NCBI GenBank assembly: GCA_020349245.1
Contig: CP070764.1
Coordinates: 975,675 to 1,025,658, forward strand
Length of the DNA stretch: 49,984 nucleotides
Source of the DNA: Chloroflexota bacterium
GTDB lineage: Bacteria > Chloroflexota > Anaerolineae > Anaerolineales > UBA4823
Direction of reading: 5' to 3'
This document shows positions 7,153 through 15,610 of this stretch, piece by piece. A model generated the notes under the pieces. It was not told the DNA's origin. It did not search any database and saw nothing but the letters and a program-made list of their open reading frames with translations. Within the stretch, counting starts at the first letter, position 1; every line of letters starts with the position of its first letter. A program made the translations under genes and the position numbers.

Positions 7153-9402
7153 GTGGATGGCTTTGAATCCTTAACCAGAGAGGCTATCTTGGGGGGACAC
7201 CTGGATGCACGTCGGGCTACGACGGTCCTTTTTGCCATAGAAAATCGAACTGCCTATCTCAAGCAGCAATCATACCTGCTGACCAATTGGGTTATCACTG
7301 CCCAAAATGCAGAAGTTGCGGAGCATGAATTCTTACAATCTCTAGCAAAAGGCCGTGATCTATCAGGGCAAGTTTCAATCCAGGATATGGAACGGTACGC
7401 GCTGGAGTGGGCTGATCTGGTCCCCGAAAATGCGAACATTTCAGCTGCGATATTTCATGTGTTGGCCAAGAAATATTCATTTTCTTATCATTTTGTTCCT
7501 AATCTTAGGAAAGCACTCCAGCTCGATGAAGTCCCTGTCAAACGAGCTTACCAGAACCTTTACCAGGTACCGCTAGAAAGCCTGTATCAGCCATCCCTTG
7601 GGATTGGAGAACGGCTGCGCTGGAGGTGGACGCGAATTGCTGCCTGGCTTGAAAATTTACCCCCGTTTTGGGCGGCATTTTCTTTTACCTTAACTGAGAT
7701 TATCGGAGCGAGCATCTTGGCACTGCCCATCGCCTTGGCAGAGATCGGGCCGATTGCAGGGATCGTTCAGCTGATCCTCTTGGGTATTGTTAATATCCTG
7801 ACGATAGCTGCGCTGGTTGAGGCGATCAGTCGTAATGGGAACATGCGCTATGGTTTCAGCTACTTTGGTCGCATGGTGAGTGATTTCCTGGGGAATACGG
7901 GGAGCATCATCTTCACGCTTGTCCTGATTACCTTGAATATCTTCACCTTGATGGCATTCTATATCGGTGTGGCAACCACGCTGGGTGATGCTACGAAAAT
8001 ACCGGACGGGATCTGGGTGGTCTTCTTATTCCTGGTTGGGATTTTCTTCCTGCGTCGAAAATCTTTGGATGCCACGATCGCCTTCGCACTTGTAGTGGGC
8101 CTGATCAACATTGGATTGATCATCACCCTTTCCCTGGTAACCCTTCCCAGCATCACTCCAGCAAATCTGCTGCGGGTAAATCTTCCGTTGCTCAATGGCC
8201 AGGCTTTCAATCCCGGGATCTTGGAACTGGTATTTGGCGTGATCTTGATGGCATACTTCGGTCATACTTCTGCAGCAAACACGGCCAAGGTCGTACTGCA
8301 GCGAGATCCTACTGGGCGATCGCTTTTCTGGGGAAATGTGGCTGCGATTGGATTTGCGATCCTTCTTTCCACCATTTGGGTTCTGGTGGTCAATGGGGTT
8401 ATCCCCGTGGAAATCCTGGCGAATACCACAGGAACCGCCCTGACACCCTTGGCTGCGATTGTTGGACCAATTGTGCTGATACTTGGCTCCATTTATGTTG
8501 TTCTCAGCATGGGTATGGGCTCGATCCATATATCTCTGGGTATTTACAATCAAGTTCAGGAGAGGCTGGATCAAATTTCTCAAATACTTCGCCAGAGAGG
8601 TTCTTCGCGTGATCCGGCGGAGAAGCCTTCCGGTTGGCAGTATACTGAGAATGGAAAATTTATCATCGCCTTGATCCCAATTTTCCTGGTCTTTATCGTA
8701 GTGGAATGGGTGCTTTGGAATGGGCAAGAATCATTTGCTGGTTTGATCAGCTTTATAGGTGTGGTTGCTATTCCTCTCCTGGCTGGTATCTTTCCCATGC
8801 TGATGCTGGTAGCCAGCCGCCGCAAGGGAGAATATGTACCAGGTGTGGTTTGGAAATTGCTGGGCAATCCAATTATTGTCCTGGCGATTTATTTCCTGTT
8901 TTTGAGCAGTATTTTGCTCTATGGGTTGGTCATTTGGGAGAATCCCATTCAGCGTGCTGGCGCCCTGCTGGCGGCTTTTGTCACCGTTGTTTCTTCTATG
9001 CTGTTCATCTGGCAAGGTATCTATAAACCTCGATATGTTGTTGAGCTCAGAGTTGTTTCCAACCGGGCTCGTTTAGCCTTCACTGAGTCTGGATATAATG
9101 CAGCACCATCTTCACGCTTGCGTTATGGCCAGCAAGATGAGATCACGCTCCACGGAGAGGGTGAGATCCCGCGATTCCTGGATCTGCAGCGGGTTGAAGT
9201 GAACCTCGCTCATATAAACTCCAGGGAAGTCAAGATCTGGGTCCACCAAATCACGCCGGAGGGGATATCATTACCGCTGCCGGGGAAAATCACCTTGAAA
9301 ACGGATCTAGTTTCTCAAGAATATGATCTCGAGCAAATGGGTGGGGAGGTAATCGCGCCACTAGCCTCTGACTCCTGTTTGGTGATCATTGCTCTGAATT
9401 AA
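7153..9402 (+). CDS. APC-superfamily permease with soluble N- and C-terminal extensions
   Basis: The 749-residue protein starts at GTG 7153; the frame has a TAG just upstream (7132-7134), so no earlier start is possible and no clear ribosome binding site is seen. Translational coupling to the previous gene is likely. Residues 1-165 are soluble and of no family I recognise. From about 168 to 470 come about ten hydrophobic helices typical of amino-acid/polyamine permeases (TEIIGASILALPIALAEIG is the unwound-helix-1 type motif), with further helices at about 500-630. The last 120 residues form a strand-rich soluble domain I do not recognise. It probably moves an amino acid across the inner membrane. 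The link with an upstream cNMP sensor suggests a nucleotide-gated transporter. The substrate is unknown. Confidence 0.75.
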   Translation: MDGFESLTREAILGGHLDARRATTVLFAIENRTAYLKQQSYLLTNWVITAQNAEVAEHEFLQSLAKGRDLSGQVSIQDMERYALEWADLVPENANISAAIFHVLAKKYSFSYHFVPNLRKALQLDEVPVKRAYQNLYQVPLESLYQPSLGIGERLRWRWTRIAAWLENLPPFWAAFSFTLTEIIGASILALPIALAEIGPIAGIVQLILLGIVNILTIAALVEAISRNGNMRYGFSYFGRMVSDFLGNTGSIIFTLVLITLNIFTLMAFYIGVATTLGDATKIPDGIWVVFLFLVGIFFLRRKSLDATIAFALVVGLINIGLIITLSLVTLPSITPANLLRVNLPLLNGQAFNPGILELVFGVILMAYFGHTSAANTAKVVLQRDPTGRSLFWGNVAAIGFAILLSTIWVLVVNGVIPVEILANTTGTALTPLAAIVGPIVLILGSIYVVLSMGMGSIHISLGIYNQVQERLDQISQILRQRGSSRDPAEKPSGWQYTENGKFIIALIPIFLVFIVVEWVLWNGQESFAGLISFIGVVAIPLLAGIFPMLMLVASRRKGEYVPGVVWKLLGNPIIVLAIYFLFLSSILLYGLVIWENPIQRAGALLAAFVTVVSSMLFIWQGIYKPRYVVELRVVSNRARLAFTESGYNAAPSSRLRYGQQDEITLHGEGEIPRFLDLQRVEVNLAHINSREVKIWVHQITPEGISLPLPGKITLKTDLVSQEYDLEQMGGEVIAPLASDSCLVIIALN

Positions 9403-9436
9403 GCCATCTTCTATCAACTTTGATCACGCGTAAGGA

Positions 9437-9462
9437 GTAATTGGTGTCTATTTTCCAATTAC
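9437..9462. repeat. Hairpin after permease gene
   Basis: An inverted repeat GTAATTGG (9437-9444) and CCAATTAC (9455-9462) with a 10-base loop lies 35 bases after the permease stop. No U run follows, so termination is possible but not shown. Confidence 0.35.
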
Positions 9463-9475
9463 GAAACTGGCAGGG

Positions 9476-9504
9476 TTGACCCGCCTCAGTAAATGGATTA
9501 AAAT
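9476..9504 (+). promoter_or_regulatory. Promoter of tRNA-Arg
   Basis: TTGACC (9476-9481), a 17-base spacer and TAAAAT (9499-9504) form a near-consensus housekeeping sigma promoter. The expected start of transcription, about 9511, lies five bases before the tRNA. Confidence 0.7.
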
Positions 9505-9515
9505 CTCTTCAATCT

Positions 9516-9588
9516 GCCCTCGTAGCTCAGCGGATAGAGCATTTGCTTGCGGAGCAAAGGGTCGGGTGTTCGAATCACCCCGAGGGCG
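9516..9588 (+). tRNA. tRNA-Arg (anticodon GCG)
   Basis: A 73-base cloverleaf: acceptor GCCCTCG/CGAGGGC (9516-9522 with 9581-9587), D stem GCTC/GAGC, anticodon stem TTTGC/GCAAA (9542-9546 with 9554-9558), T stem GGGTG/CACCC with loop TTCGAAT, discriminator G. The loop TTGCGGA puts GCG at 34-36, which reads CGC and CGU arginine codons. Most bacteria use ACG, edited to ICG, for this box. CCA is not encoded. Confidence 0.93.
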
Positions 9589-9595
9589 CTTGCAA

Positions 9596-9630
9596 CACTC
9601 CGATTTACTCAAGTCGGAGTGCTTTTGATT
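9596..9630 (+). terminator. Terminator after tRNA-Arg
   Basis: CACTCCGA (9596-9603) pairs with TCGGAGTG (9614-9621) around a 10-base loop, followed by CTTTTGATTT. It closes a single-gene tRNA unit. Confidence 0.75.
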
Positions 9631-9646
9631 TAACAGAATGGGATAT

Positions 9647-9676
9647 TTGTCATCTATTGTCAGAGGTTTCTATGCT
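9647..9676 (+). promoter_or_regulatory. Possible promoter of LuxR/MalT-type regulator
   Basis: TTGTCA (9647-9652), an 18-base spacer and TATGCT (9671-9676) lie about 75 bases before the regulator start. Match to consensus is moderate. Confidence 0.4.
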
Positions 9677-9750
9677 AGACTCGTAGGAGGGAAAATTTAT
9701 TAGATTCTCATCCCATAATTCACTTTGGGAGGTTTTCCTGCGAAACGAAT

Positions 9751-12429
9751 ATGTCAATTCCCCTGGTAGAAACCAAGCTCCGAATTCCACCTGTTCGCGA
9801 GAATAGAGTTAAACGTCAGCGTTTGATCGACTATTTGAACGCTGGTTTGAACCGTAAGCTGTCGCTCATCTCCTCACCAGCAGGTTTTGGCAAGACAACC
9901 CTGATGGGTGAATTTGTCGCGGTATGTGATCGCCCAGTAGCCTGGTTCTCAATCGATGATGAGGATAATGACACGACCAGATTTTTTGCATACCTGATCG
10001 CAGCTTTAAGCAATGTGAAATCCGGATTTGGAGAAACGGTTCAACCGGTAATCCAGACTCCCAAGCCAGAACGGATGCGACCACTGCTGACAGTGTTGAT
10101 TAATGAGATCGCCGCTGATTTTCCTCCGTTTATCTTAGCCCTGGATGATTATCACCTGGTCTCTTTACCGGCGATTCACGAGATCCTGACTTTTATTATT
10201 GACCATCAACCCGGACAAATGCATCTGATGATCGCCACCCGAGCTGATCCACCTTTTTCACTATCCAGATTGAGGGCTCAGAACCAGCTTATTGAGATTC
10301 GTGAGATGGATTTGCGTTTTACCACCTCAGAGACAGCTGAATTTCTCACCCGGGTGATGGGAATCGAGTTGAGAGTTGAAGACCAGGTCGCGATGGAAGA
10401 GCGTACGGAAGGCTGGGCAGCAGGGTTGCAGTTAGCCGCCCTATCGCTTCTGGAACAGCCTGATAAAGAGTGTTTTATCAGATCTTTTGCCGGGAGCGAT
10501 CGCTATATTTTGGATTATCTTGGTGAGGAGGTACTTAATAACCAGGATCAAAGAGTGAAAGATTTCCTGCTGCAAACTTCAATTCTCGAACGCTTATGCG
10601 CATCTCTGTGTGACTTGGTTACTGCATCCGATAACAGCCAGGCAATCCTTCAGAAATTAGAAAATAACCATCTATTCATCATCCCGCTGGATCGTGACCG
10701 CACCTGGTATCGCTATCACCGCCTTTTCAAAGATTTTTTAGTAAAAACACTTCAACTGTCAAATCATACCGGGATGAAGATTCTGCATTCTAGAGCCAGC
10801 CAGTGGTTTGAAGGTCATGGATACATGGATGAAGCGATCGATCACGCGATTTCAGCCGAGGAGTACCAGAGGGCAATGGAACTGATCGCGAGGGAGGCGC
10901 AGCCAAGGCTGATGCGCAGTGAAACCAGTTCACTCATTCGCTGGATTGATTCATTACCAGAGGATGTCCTCGCAACAAGACCTTCCTTATACCTGATCCA
11001 AGCTTGGGCACTGGTACTACAAGGAAGCCCGGAGGAAAACATCGAATCTCGCTTAGATCAGGTTGAACAGGGACAGGTCGATGATAAGGCACTTGGTTCC
11101 GTGTTTGCATTGCGTGCCTTTCTTGCCTCGATGAAGGGGGAGGCGAAGAAAAGTATGGAATTATCTCAGCAGTCTTTGAAATTGCTGCCCGAAGACGATC
11201 TATTCATGCGCAGTCTCGTATTTGATAATTTAGGCATGGTCTACCTGTTAATGGGAGATTTTAATTCATCCATTGACACATTTTCACAGGCAGCGAAGAT
11301 CAGTCGAGAGGCAGGAAATCTTATGATCGCAGTGGGAGCATTGTGCAACCTAGCTGGTTTGTGGATGCTCCAGGGGCAGCTGCGCAGAGCTTGGTCAGCG
11401 AATATCCAAGCCCTGGATCTGGCAACAGATGCCCGTGGTCGACGACTACCAGTTGCTGGTAAAGCGCTATTAGGATTGGGAGAAATAGCAAGGGAATGGA
11501 ATTCTCTTGATGAAGCAGAGAATTATTACAAGGAAGGCATAGAGCAGTTCAAACTATTTGGAGAATTGGGTTCTATTATTTCCTATGTATCTCTTGCACG
11601 GATAAAAGAAATTCAAGGAGATATAATCTCCGCTCAAGAGATCGTGGATCAAGCTCGCCAAATGGCGGTAGAATTCAGCGCCTCCACCATGGATGATGAG
11701 CTGGTTGATGCTTATCAAGCGCAGTTGTGGATCCTGCAGGGGGAAAATGAATTGGTTAACCGCTGGTTAACGGAAAACAAGGTTGAGCAGCTCATCTTTG
11801 ACGGAAATGAGACCGTTCGCTTTAATCCGATTTGGGAAGTTCGTGGCCAAATCTTGGCTCGCATCTACTTGAATCGGAGAGAATTTGATCGCGCCCTCCA
11901 GGTCGTTGAAAACCTGCTAGGCGTAGTGAAAGTTGGCCAGAGAGTGCGGAGTATTATCCGGCTACTTGCCTTGCAGGCTGTAATCACTTATAGAATGGGT
12001 GAAATCGAAGCTGCTGTAGATATCCTTGAACAGGCGCTGGATATGGCAAAAGATGAAGGTTATGTGCGAACATTTCTCGACGAGGGTGAACCGATGATCG
12101 AATTGCTCTATGAAGCAAGTTCCAGAAAGATTTACCCCCAATACATTGGGAAACTTCTGGCGGCTTATCGTTCATTCGAGCCTGCTAGCCAATCGATCGA
12201 GAAAAGGGAAAAAGGAATTCCAGAAGTAATTGAACCCTTGAGTGCACGTGAAGTTGAAGTGCTCGAATTAATCGCTGATGGCTTATCGAACAAGGAGATC
12301 GCCAGCCAGCTGCATGTCTCCCTGAGCACAGTTAAAGGTCATAATCGTAATATTTTTGGGAAGCTGCTGGTGAATAACCGTACTCAGGCAGTTGCCAAAG
12401 GGCGTGCATTGGGCATCATCCCCTCTTGA
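9751..12429 (+). CDS. LuxR-family ATP-dependent regulator (MalT-like, LAL type)
   Basis: The 892-residue protein has the MalT/LAL plan: N-terminal LVETKLRIPPVREN, Walker A SSPAGFGKTT (41-50), Walker B FILALDDYHLV (about 127-137), a long TPR-rich middle (about 340-800), and a C-terminal LuxR helix-turn-helix (about 828-885, with LSAREVEVLELIADGLSNKE). Such proteins bind ATP and an inducer, oligomerise and activate transcription. A GGGAGG motif at 9728-9733 is rather far (18 bases) from the ATG, but no other in-frame start lies between. A strong terminator follows, so it is a single-gene unit. The dikinase and ABC exporter genes downstream are possible targets; the inducer is unknown. Confidence 0.9.
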   Translation: MSIPLVETKLRIPPVRENRVKRQRLIDYLNAGLNRKLSLISSPAGFGKTTLMGEFVAVCDRPVAWFSIDDEDNDTTRFFAYLIAALSNVKSGFGETVQPVIQTPKPERMRPLLTVLINEIAADFPPFILALDDYHLVSLPAIHEILTFIIDHQPGQMHLMIATRADPPFSLSRLRAQNQLIEIREMDLRFTTSETAEFLTRVMGIELRVEDQVAMEERTEGWAAGLQLAALSLLEQPDKECFIRSFAGSDRYILDYLGEEVLNNQDQRVKDFLLQTSILERLCASLCDLVTASDNSQAILQKLENNHLFIIPLDRDRTWYRYHRLFKDFLVKTLQLSNHTGMKILHSRASQWFEGHGYMDEAIDHAISAEEYQRAMELIAREAQPRLMRSETSSLIRWIDSLPEDVLATRPSLYLIQAWALVLQGSPEENIESRLDQVEQGQVDDKALGSVFALRAFLASMKGEAKKSMELSQQSLKLLPEDDLFMRSLVFDNLGMVYLLMGDFNSSIDTFSQAAKISREAGNLMIAVGALCNLAGLWMLQGQLRRAWSANIQALDLATDARGRRLPVAGKALLGLGEIAREWNSLDEAENYYKEGIEQFKLFGELGSIISYVSLARIKEIQGDIISAQEIVDQARQMAVEFSASTMDDELVDAYQAQLWILQGENELVNRWLTENKVEQLIFDGNETVRFNPIWEVRGQILARIYLNRREFDRALQVVENLLGVVKVGQRVRSIIRLLALQAVITYRMGEIEAAVDILEQALDMAKDEGYVRTFLDEGEPMIELLYEASSRKIYPQYIGKLLAAYRSFEPASQSIEKREKGIPEVIEPLSAREVEVLELIADGLSNKEIASQLHVSLSTVKGHNRNIFGKLLVNNRTQAVAKGRALGIIPS

Positions 12430-12448
12430 AATTTGCGAATTTCTTGCA

Positions 12449-12480
12449 AGCACAGGAGAAATCCTGTGCTTTTTATTTTT
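12449..12480 (+). terminator. Terminator after LuxR-type regulator
   Basis: AGCACAGGA (12449-12457) pairs with TCCTGTGCT (12462-12470) over a GAAA loop, a stable 9-bp stem, followed by TTTTATTTTT. Confidence 0.9.
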
Positions 12481-12593
12481 AATTATTTACCGGGCCTAGA
12501 ACAATACCGAAATAGTACTTTCGGATGGTTACAACCATACCGACTTTTCTGTATCTTCTGAGTGAGAATTTTTATAAATATGTATTCAGAGGG

Positions 12594-12869
12594 ATGGCTG
12601 GAGTGAAGAAAAAAGTGGATTCTAGACGTGATAAGGATTCTTACCAATACAGGATAGTTATCCAAGGAGAGTTGAACGACAGTTGGCGCAGCTGGTTTGG
12701 TGACGTGAGTATCGAAACGGTTATCCCGAACCTGAATCCTAGACAAACCATAATCCGGAGCGAGCGTCTAGATCAGGCAGCCTTGCGAGGTTTATTAAAC
12801 AAGATCTGGGATCTAAATCTACTCCTGATCTCTGTAAACAGACAAGAAATTGGAGCTTATCATGAGTGA
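12594..12869 (+). CDS. Small conserved protein overlapping the dikinase gene
   Basis: From the ATG at 12594 it encodes 91 residues; the same frame is open from an ATG at 12525 (114 residues), and neither start has a good ribosome binding site. The core, YRIVIQGELNDSWRSWF followed by DQAALRGLLNKIWDLNLLL and SVNR, resembles small Chloroflexota proteins of unknown function that I recall sitting beside transporters and regulators; I cannot search to confirm this. The alternating pattern suggests a small alpha/beta ferredoxin-like fold. Its last 8 bases overlap the dikinase start at 12862, so the two are translated together. It could be a regulatory partner. Function is not known. Confidence 0.6.
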   Translation: MAGVKKKVDSRRDKDSYQYRIVIQGELNDSWRSWFGDVSIETVIPNLNPRQTIIRSERLDQAALRGLLNKIWDLNLLLISVNRQEIGAYHE

Positions 12870-15474
12870 ACATTTAACCTTTCCCTTGAATGACCCCCAG
12901 GCAACACTCGAGATGGTTGGTGGTAAAGGTGCTTCGCTGTCTCAATTGGTCCGGGCAGGTTTTGAGGTACCTGCCGGGTTTCACATCACAACTCTTGCTT
13001 ATCGAAGGTTTGTTGAGGAGAATTTGCTTTTTCCCCGGATTAAAGAAATCCTGGAAAGGACGGATCTCGCAGAGACGGATAGCCTGACGGAGGCATCCCG
13101 GGAGATCACAGAGATATTCCTTAACGGCACCATTCCCCAGGAAGTTGCCCGAGCTGTTATTGCTGCTTATGCTGATTTACCAGGTTACAACCCCCCTGTG
13201 GCTGTTCGCTCCTCGGCGACTGCCGAAGACCTCCCAGAAGCTTCTTTTGCTGGTCAACAGGATACTTATCTAAATCTCAGCGGCGACCAGGCTGTGCTTG
13301 AAGCAACCCGCAGGTGCTGGGCAAGTTTGTGGACTGCCAGGGCGATCGCATACCGTACCCGGCAGAATATACCTGCTGACGGTGTTGCCTTAGCAGTTGT
13401 TATACAGCTTCTTGTCCCCGCTGAGGCGGCTGGAATCATGTTCACCGCCAATCCAGTTAATGGAAAACGGGATCAAATTGTGCTCACTGCGAGCTGGGGT
13501 CTAGGGGAAGCAGTGGTAAGTGGCCTGGTTACGCCAGATACACTGGCGATTGATAAAGCTTCTGGACGAATCCTTGAGCGCGAAACGGCAAAAAAGACTG
13601 TGCAGACAGTACGAGTCAATGGGGGCACGGAAACCCAACCTGTTCCGGAAAGTTTACAGGATGTACCTGTGCTTAATGACCAGCAAACAGCCGAATTAGG
13701 AAGGATCGGAAAAGCCATCGAGAAGCTTTATGAAATGCCCATGGATATCGAATGGACTTTGCTTGGTGGAAAATTCTCTGTGGTGCAGGCGCGACCGATT
13801 ACAGCTTTACCTGAACCCGAGCCTGCAATTCCCTTGGAATGGAAGCTACCGCAAGGCGCTTATGCTGCAATGCGGAACAACATTGTAGAGCTGATGGCAG
13901 ATCCGCTATCACCTTTGTTTAAGACACTGGGCTTGAGTGCAGTAAATCGGAGTTTGGACAGGCTGCTGAGCGGCTTTTTGGGCAACAAGGATGTTATGCC
14001 AGGTATGCTGATTATCCCTGTCAATGAATATGCTTACTATAATGGCTCAGTTCGCTTTGGGCCGATTGTTAAGATTATTTTTGATACACCGGGAATTCTT
14101 AAGCGCATGTTCAGTGGAGCAGTTGAACGGTGGACAGAAATTGGGAAGCCTCGTTACCAGCAAACAATTGAAAAATGGCGGTCGGTGAATTGGAAGGTCC
14201 TACCGGCGAGTGAACTCCTGGCAGCTGTGAATGAGCTGACAGAGGCTGCGGTGGATGCCTACGGCTCGTTGGTCTCAGGGGTTCTCCCGGCAGCCTGGAT
14301 TAGTGAGGCTTTATTCACCTTTGCGTATAAACTGGTCAAACGAAAAGATGATCCCTCTGCTCCAACTTTCTTGATGGGTTTTGACAGCTTGCCAATACAA
14401 GCTGAAAAATCACTCTACGATCTTGCCCAATGGGTCCGGGGAAGTCAAGATTTATCTGCGTACCTGACAGATACAAAAGCAGACCAAATCACTGTGCACT
14501 TGAAAGCTGATACTCCCCCGGCAAGAATGGATCCATTAATTTGGCAAGAATGGCAGATACGATTCCAGGGGCACCTTGAGCGGTTTGGTCACATGATATA
14601 CAACCTCGACTTTGCCAATCCAGTTCCGGCGGATGATCCAACCCCTGTCTTAGAGACTCTCAAGTTGTTCGTCCGCGGGCAAGGAGTCAACCCGTACGAA
14701 CGGCAGAGTGCGGCCGTTGAACGCCGTGAGCAGGCAATTTCATCCATTCAGGGCAGGCTGAAAGGATTCCGTTTGAACCTGTTCAAGAAGAACCTGGAGA
14801 GAGCCCAGCGTTATGCGCCCTTGCGAGAAGATGGATTGGCAGATGTGGGTATGAGCTACCCACTCTTGAGACGTATGTTTTCTGAGCTGGGGCGGCGGTT
14901 TGTAGAAGCCGGGGCTTGCGAAAATATTGATCATATTTATTGGTTGGAAGAAAATGAGGTCAAAGAAGGGGCAGTAGAAGTGGACCGCGGTAGTCATCTT
15001 TCCAGCATGGTAGCGTTGATCAATCAACGCAGAGCTGCCTGGCAGGCTGCAAACCAGGCTTCTCCGCCGATGGTATTGCCTCAGCTGAAGATCTTCGGGT
15101 TTGACCTCATGCAGCTGAAAGCCGGCAGGTCTGTTAAAGACGGTAAAGACACGCTAAAGGGTGTGGCTGCCAGCCCGGGGAGGGTGACTGCCCAAGCCAG
15201 TGTCCTGCAAGGTCCGGATGATTTCAGCAGGATGCGCACCGGCAATGTGCTGGTAGCATCGATAACGACACCCGCTTGGACACCATTGTTTGCCCGGGCA
15301 GCGGCTGTCGTCACGGATGTGGGTGGTCCCCTGAGTCATGGATCCATTGTGGCGCGGGAATACAGTATACCCGCGGTTCTGGGAACAGATTCAGCAACCA
15401 AAAATATTAAAGATGGACAGATGATCACAGTAGACGGAGATAAAGGATTGGTGATACTCGGGGAGAGCACCTGA
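12862..15474 (+). CDS. Rifampin-phosphotransferase-like / PEP-synthase-family dikinase
   Basis: From the ATG at 12862 the protein has 870 residues (an in-frame TTG at 12850 is less likely). Residues 1-320 are the PPDK/PEP-synthase ATP-grasp domain: MVGGKGASLSQL, AVRSSATAEDLPEASFAGQQ and VQARPITALPEP. The end holds the swivelling phosphohistidine domain with GGPLSHGSIVAREYSIPAV, His826 being the phosphate carrier. The PEP/pyruvate TIM barrel that follows this domain in true PEP synthase is absent. Instead a 430-residue helical domain sits between the two. This order and length match rifampin phosphotransferases (about 867 residues with the catalytic His near 825), which inactivate rifamycins with ATP. 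Many environmental homologues have unknown substrates, so this is a family call rather than a resistance claim. Confidence 0.8.
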   Translation: MSEHLTFPLNDPQATLEMVGGKGASLSQLVRAGFEVPAGFHITTLAYRRFVEENLLFPRIKEILERTDLAETDSLTEASREITEIFLNGTIPQEVARAVIAAYADLPGYNPPVAVRSSATAEDLPEASFAGQQDTYLNLSGDQAVLEATRRCWASLWTARAIAYRTRQNIPADGVALAVVIQLLVPAEAAGIMFTANPVNGKRDQIVLTASWGLGEAVVSGLVTPDTLAIDKASGRILERETAKKTVQTVRVNGGTETQPVPESLQDVPVLNDQQTAELGRIGKAIEKLYEMPMDIEWTLLGGKFSVVQARPITALPEPEPAIPLEWKLPQGAYAAMRNNIVELMADPLSPLFKTLGLSAVNRSLDRLLSGFLGNKDVMPGMLIIPVNEYAYYNGSVRFGPIVKIIFDTPGILKRMFSGAVERWTEIGKPRYQQTIEKWRSVNWKVLPASELLAAVNELTEAAVDAYGSLVSGVLPAAWISEALFTFAYKLVKRKDDPSAPTFLMGFDSLPIQAEKSLYDLAQWVRGSQDLSAYLTDTKADQITVHLKADTPPARMDPLIWQEWQIRFQGHLERFGHMIYNLDFANPVPADDPTPVLETLKLFVRGQGVNPYERQSAAVERREQAISSIQGRLKGFRLNLFKKNLERAQRYAPLREDGLADVGMSYPLLRRMFSELGRRFVEAGACENIDHIYWLEENEVKEGAVEVDRGSHLSSMVALINQRRAAWQAANQASPPMVLPQLKIFGFDLMQLKAGRSVKDGKDTLKGVAASPGRVTAQASVLQGPDDFSRMRTGNVLVASITTPAWTPLFARAAAVVTDVGGPLSHGSIVAREYSIPAVLGTDSATKNIKDGQMITVDGDKGLVILGEST

Positions 15475-15610
15475 ACCAAAATTATCCCCGTGAATTACTT
15501 TGAACCCGGGTGAGATATGGATATGGAGAGAGGATTTCATGAAAGCATTCAAAAAGTTGAGATTTGGCATAGAGTCGATTGAATTCTTAAAAATGTAGAG
15601 GAGGTGTGTG

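Noticed and set aside
8026..8727. 233-codon minus-strand frame
   Set aside because: It is antisense to membrane helices of the permease and rich in His, Asn and Arg, typical of a shadow frame.
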